Source: Actinokineospora sp. NBRC 105648 (GTDB lineage Bacteria; Actinomycetota; Actinomycetes; Mycobacteriales; Pseudonocardiaceae). From it: 64,000 nt of DNA. Within the stretch, counting starts at the first letter, position 1; every line of letters begins with the position of its first letter. Made by a program: the position numbers and the translations under genes. This document shows, piece after piece, positions 61,266 to 64,000 of this stretch. The DNA lies in assembly GCF_030269645.1 (NCBI RefSeq), contig NZ_BSTR01000002.1, forward strand, positions 62,001-126,000, given 5' to 3'. Under the pieces are notes generated by a model. The model saw only the letters and a program-made list of their open reading frames with translations. It did not search any database and had not been told where the DNA came from.

Positions 61266-63241
61266 AGCACCAGCTCCGGCTTGAGCCGCGCGGCGGTCCA
61301 CACCCGCTGCCTGCGCGCGGCGATCGTCGACACCACGAGCCCTCCGATCAGGTAGGCGACCAACACCCCGACGTCCACGCCCAGACCGGACAGCGGCCCG
61401 CCGTAGAGCAGGTGCCGCAGACCGTCGACCACGTAACCCATCGGCAGGACCTTGTGCAGCGGGATCAGCGCGTCCGGCAGCGTCTGCCACGGGAACGTGC
61501 CGCCCGCGCTGATCAACTGCAGGATCAGCACGACCAGCGCGACGAACTTACCGACCGGGCCGAGGAACGCGTTGAGCGCGTGCACCACCGAGACGAACGC
61601 CAGCGAGGTCAGCGCGAGGAACGCCACCGTCGCCAGCGGTCGGGCCGGGTGGATGCCGATCAGCGTGGTCACCGCCGCGTACATGATCACCACCTGGGCC
61701 ACGCCGAGCGCCGCCGGGGTCAGCCAGCCCGCCAGCGCGGTGCGCACGGCCGGGTGCCCGGCCGCCAACGCCCGCGCCGACAGCGGGCGGACCAGCAGGA
61801 ACAGCACGAACGCGCCGATCCAGGTGGCCAGGCCGAGGAAGAACGGGGCCAGCCCGGCGCCGTAGCTGCCCGCGCTGTTCTCCCCGACGGTGCGCACCGA
61901 CACCGGGTCGCCGATGGCCTGCGCGGTCGCGTCCCGGGTGGCGTCGTCGGGGTGCGGGATCTGGTCGAGACCGGAGACCAGACCGTCGCGGAGCCGCACC
62001 GTGCCGTCGGCCAGGGTCTTGGTGCCTGCCGCCAGCTTGTCGGTCCCCTCCACCGCTGTCCGCTCGCCGTCGCGCAACTGGGCGGCGCCGTCGCGCAGCT
62101 GCACGGCACCGGCCGCCAGTTGGCGCGAGCCGTCGGCGGCCTTGGCGATGCCGTCGGTGAGCGCGGGCGTGGCCGCGGCCAGCGTGCTCGCGCCGTCGGC
62201 GACCTTGTCGGCACCGTCGGCGAGCGTGCGCAGCTGGGTGGAAGCGTTCTGCACCTTGGTGTTGGCCTGGTCGACGGGGGCCCGCAGGGCGCGCAGGTCG
62301 GCCATGATCTGGGTGATCCGTTCCTCCGGGACGCCAGTTTGGCGCAGCTTGGCCAAGATCTCCGCGTCGATGTCGCCGAGCTTGGCGACCACGTCCTGCG
62401 CGGCCCCCGCGACCACCTCGCCGGTCTTGGCCACCTGCTCGTTCCCGTCGGCCACCTGCCGGGCGCCGTCGGCGAGCTGGGCGGTCTGCGCCGGAAGGGA
62501 CTTCGTCTTGTCCTTCAACGTGCCCAGGCCGGTCGCCAGCTCGTTGGCGCCGGAGACGGCGGTCGAGGTCCCGTCGGCGAGCCGGGTGGCACCGTCGAGC
62601 AGCTTGCGCTGACCGTCGGCCAGCTGCGCGGCTCCCGAGTTCGCCTGGCCCGCGCCGTCGGCGAGTTTCGTCGCGCCGTCGGCGGCCTCGCGCGTGCGCT
62701 CGTAGACGGTGCCGAAACCGACCAGGAACTTCTCCGCCGCGTCCGTGCCGACCTCGGCCGCCACCGACTTGCGCACCTCGCTGACCACCCGGTCGGCGAT
62801 CGTGCCCACGAGGTAGTTGTTGGCGTCGTTGGTGGTCACCGTGATCATCCCCTGGCGCGGTGCGAACTCCGCCGAGGACGCCAGCGCCTGCGAGAAGTCC
62901 GCGGGCAGTGTCATCGAGAAGGTGTACTGGCCGGTGCGCACACCCGCCTCCGCGGCCGCGGCGTCGACCTCGTGCCAGTCGAACGCGCCCGAGCCGCGCA
63001 GGTTGTCGGCGACCTTGTGGCCCGCGTCGAGCCGGCTGCCGTCGGCCAGGGTGGTGCCGGTGTCGGCCACGACGAGCGCGGCCGGGATCTTGTCCAGCCG
63101 GTCGTAGGGGTCGGCGTTGGCGTAGAGGTAGAGCGAGCCGTAGAGCAGCGGCACCAGCACCAGGGCCAGCACGGCGAGCTTGGGCAGGGTGCCGGAGCTG
63201 ATCCGGCGGAACTCGTTGCGGGCCAGGCGCAGGACGCTCAC
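61262..63241 (-). CDS. YhgE/Pip-type membrane protein
   Basis: A 659-aa protein. One N-terminal helix (LAVLALVLVPLLYGSLYLY, ~24-42) is followed by a ~400-residue outside region with many LADG/VADG turns (GATKLADGAGQ, TQLRTLADGADKVADGASTL) typical of YhgE/Pip repeats. At the C-terminus are about six helices with ABC-2 permease character (LVLILQLISAGGTFPWQTLP). GTG 63241 overlaps the ATPase-like gene. It is probably an exporter or phage-infection-like membrane protein working with the ATPase-like protein. Confidence 0.87.
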   Translation of the reverse strand: MSVLRLARNEFRRISSGTLPKLAVLALVLVPLLYGSLYLYANADPYDRLDKIPAALVVADTGTTLADGSRLDAGHKVADNLRGSGAFDWHEVDAAAAEAGVRTGQYTFSMTLPADFSQALASSAEFAPRQGMITVTTNDANNYLVGTIADRVVSEVRKSVAAEVGTDAAEKFLVGFGTVYERTREAADGATKLADGAGQANSGAAQLADGQRKLLDGATRLADGTSTAVSGANELATGLGTLKDKTKSLPAQTAQLADGARQVADGNEQVAKTGEVVAGAAQDVVAKLGDIDAEILAKLRQTGVPEERITQIMADLRALRAPVDQANTKVQNASTQLRTLADGADKVADGASTLAAATPALTDGIAKAADGSRQLAAGAVQLRDGAAQLRDGERTAVEGTDKLAAGTKTLADGTVRLRDGLVSGLDQIPHPDDATRDATAQAIGDPVSVRTVGENSAGSYGAGLAPFFLGLATWIGAFVLFLLVRPLSARALAAGHPAVRTALAGWLTPAALGVAQVVIMYAAVTTLIGIHPARPLATVAFLALTSLAFVSVVHALNAFLGPVGKFVALVVLILQLISAGGTFPWQTLPDALIPLHKVLPMGYVVDGLRHLLYGGPLSGLGVDVGVLVAYLIGGLVVSTIAARRQRVWTAARLKPELVL

Positions 63242-63864
63242 GACAGGGACTCCAGGGGTGCGGGCTGGTCCGACTCGCCGAGCCGGGCCGGGGTCAGGGG
63301 GAGCCGCAGCGCGGTGGCGGTGCCGCACAGGACGACGACCGCGTGGCCGTCGCGCGCCTGGGCCAGGGCGGTGTCCCACCAGTCGGCCGGGTCGCCGGTG
63401 TGCCGGTCGGGGGTGTCCAGGACGAGCAGCTCGGTGCCGGGCCGGGTGGCCGCCAGCCCCACCAGCAGCGCCACCCGCTGGGCGGGGGCGACGGCCTCGA
63501 ACCGGGTGTCCGGGACCAGCCCGTGCCGGTCGAGCACCGCCTTGACCGCCGACCGCCCGGCGGGCGCGCCCGCGAGGGCCAGCTCCTCGGCGACCACGTC
63601 GGCCACCCGCAGGCTCGGCTCGGGCTCGGTGACCGCGGGCGCGTCGACCAGCACGGCGTGCGCGCGCAGGTCGGCGGCGGGCGGGCTGACGGCCCCCGCC
63701 GACGGGGTGATGCGGCCGGTGATCGCCAGCCCGAAAGCGGTGTGGCCGTCGTTGGGCTCGCCCGCGACGATCGCGAGCTCACCCGGGCGCACCCGCAGCG
63801 ACGTCGCCGCCAGCAGGGGACCGTGGGCCCCGGTCACCGCGACCCGGTCCGCGTGGACGTCCAT
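63238..63864 (-). CDS. degenerate ABC ATPase-like protein, partner of YhgE
   Basis: A 208-aa protein from ATG 63864 (AAGGAGG upstream). The Walker A place reads AGEPNDGHTAFGLAITGR, with no Lys. Walker B reads ELLVLDTPD, with no catalytic Glu, and no LSGGQ is seen (AVAPAQRVALLV). It keeps the general ABC fold order but should not hydrolyse ATP normally. It precedes yhgE and tetR, all coupled by GTGA overlaps. Confidence 0.75.
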   Translation of the reverse strand: MDVHADRVAVTGAHGPLLAATSLRVRPGELAIVAGEPNDGHTAFGLAITGRITPSAGAVSPPAADLRAHAVLVDAPAVTEPEPSLRVADVVAEELALAGAPAGRSAVKAVLDRHGLVPDTRFEAVAPAQRVALLVGLAATRPGTELLVLDTPDRHTGDPADWWDTALAQARDGHAVVVLCGTATALRLPLTPARLGESDQPAPLESLS

Positions 63865-63873
63865 GCCGCCTCC

Positions 63874-63897
63874 TTTGAACTGACTGGTCAGTTCAAA
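63874..63897. promoter_or_regulatory. palindromic TetR operator
   Basis: TTTGAACTGA-CTGG-TCAGTTCAAA, with perfect 10-bp arms, 9 bp before the ATG at 63864. It overlaps the ribosome binding site region and probably the transcription start, so a bound repressor would block the operon ABC-like/yhgE/tetR. No further gene is seen to 64000. Confidence 0.75.
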
Positions 63898-64000
63898 TAG
63901 TGCGCTCGATCGGCGGGGACCGCAAGCGGACCCGGAGTGATCCGCGTGACCCGATCGGGTGAAGACCGGACGGAAGCGGACCAACGGGTGGAAGCCGGTG

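Overview
The window is high-GC DNA with frequent GTG starts, GGAGG-type ribosome binding sites and many GTGA/ATGA stop-start overlaps. It carries actinobacterial marker genes: an ANTAR-type PdtaR regulator beside a tRNA, a PolA with a degenerate proofreading domain, a DosR-regulon-like gene set and many secreted ricin-type proteins. This suggests a filamentous actinomycete, most likely Pseudonocardiaceae. The genus cannot be fixed from the window.

Region by region. (1) 1-9.6 kb is a hypoxia/dormancy-style island. It holds two Acg-like nitroreductases, two universal stress proteins, a CBS-pair protein, a five-gene coupled operon with phosphoketolase and acetate kinase, a short-chain dehydrogenase and a flavodoxin. 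Three similar 14-bp DosR-like boxes precede its transcription units, and two broken genes lie within it. (2) 9.6-14.9 kb is a probable extracytosolic flavin electron-transfer locus: ApbE, an FMN-bind protein with an SGAT flavinylation motif and a ferric-reductase-like membrane flavoprotein. A MprAB-like two-component pair and a small membrane protein follow. (3) 15.1-28.5 kb is one 13.3-kb minus-strand operon that joins glycan synthesis/export genes (GT4, flippase, GT2, polysaccharide pyruvyl transferase, a 1,113-aa membrane protein) to a complete partner-switching module (two STAS proteins, RsbW-type kinase, RsbU-type phosphatase), a receiver protein and a hybrid histidine kinase. This is the strongest candidate for an uncharacterised system. 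(4) 28.7-32.7 kb is an arsenic-type locus (ArsO-like oxidoreductase, broken MFS exporter, ArsR-acetyltransferase fusion) scarred by IS3 and IS30 remnants.

(5) 32.7-43.1 kb is an accessory region with secreted proteins (RTX-like repeat protein with an internal stop, HETGH metalloprotease with ricin domain, ricin lectin, two very small exported proteins) among many gene relics (STAS, FUSC exporter, TPR regulator, MarR, serine integrase). It also holds an unusual array of four 18-bp palindromes. (6) 43.1-64 kb is conserved core: tRNA with anticodon CAA, pdtaR, a FN3 protein, the livKHMGF branched-chain amino-acid transporter, a thioesterase, polA, two VOC proteins, an AraC regulator, bluB, an ECF sigma factor with a membrane Asp-box protein, and an operator-controlled ABC-like/YhgE/TetR operon. 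Non-coding repeats lie at 44.1-44.7 kb and 55.8-56.2 kb.

All calls come from reading the sequence and recognising motifs. No database search was run.
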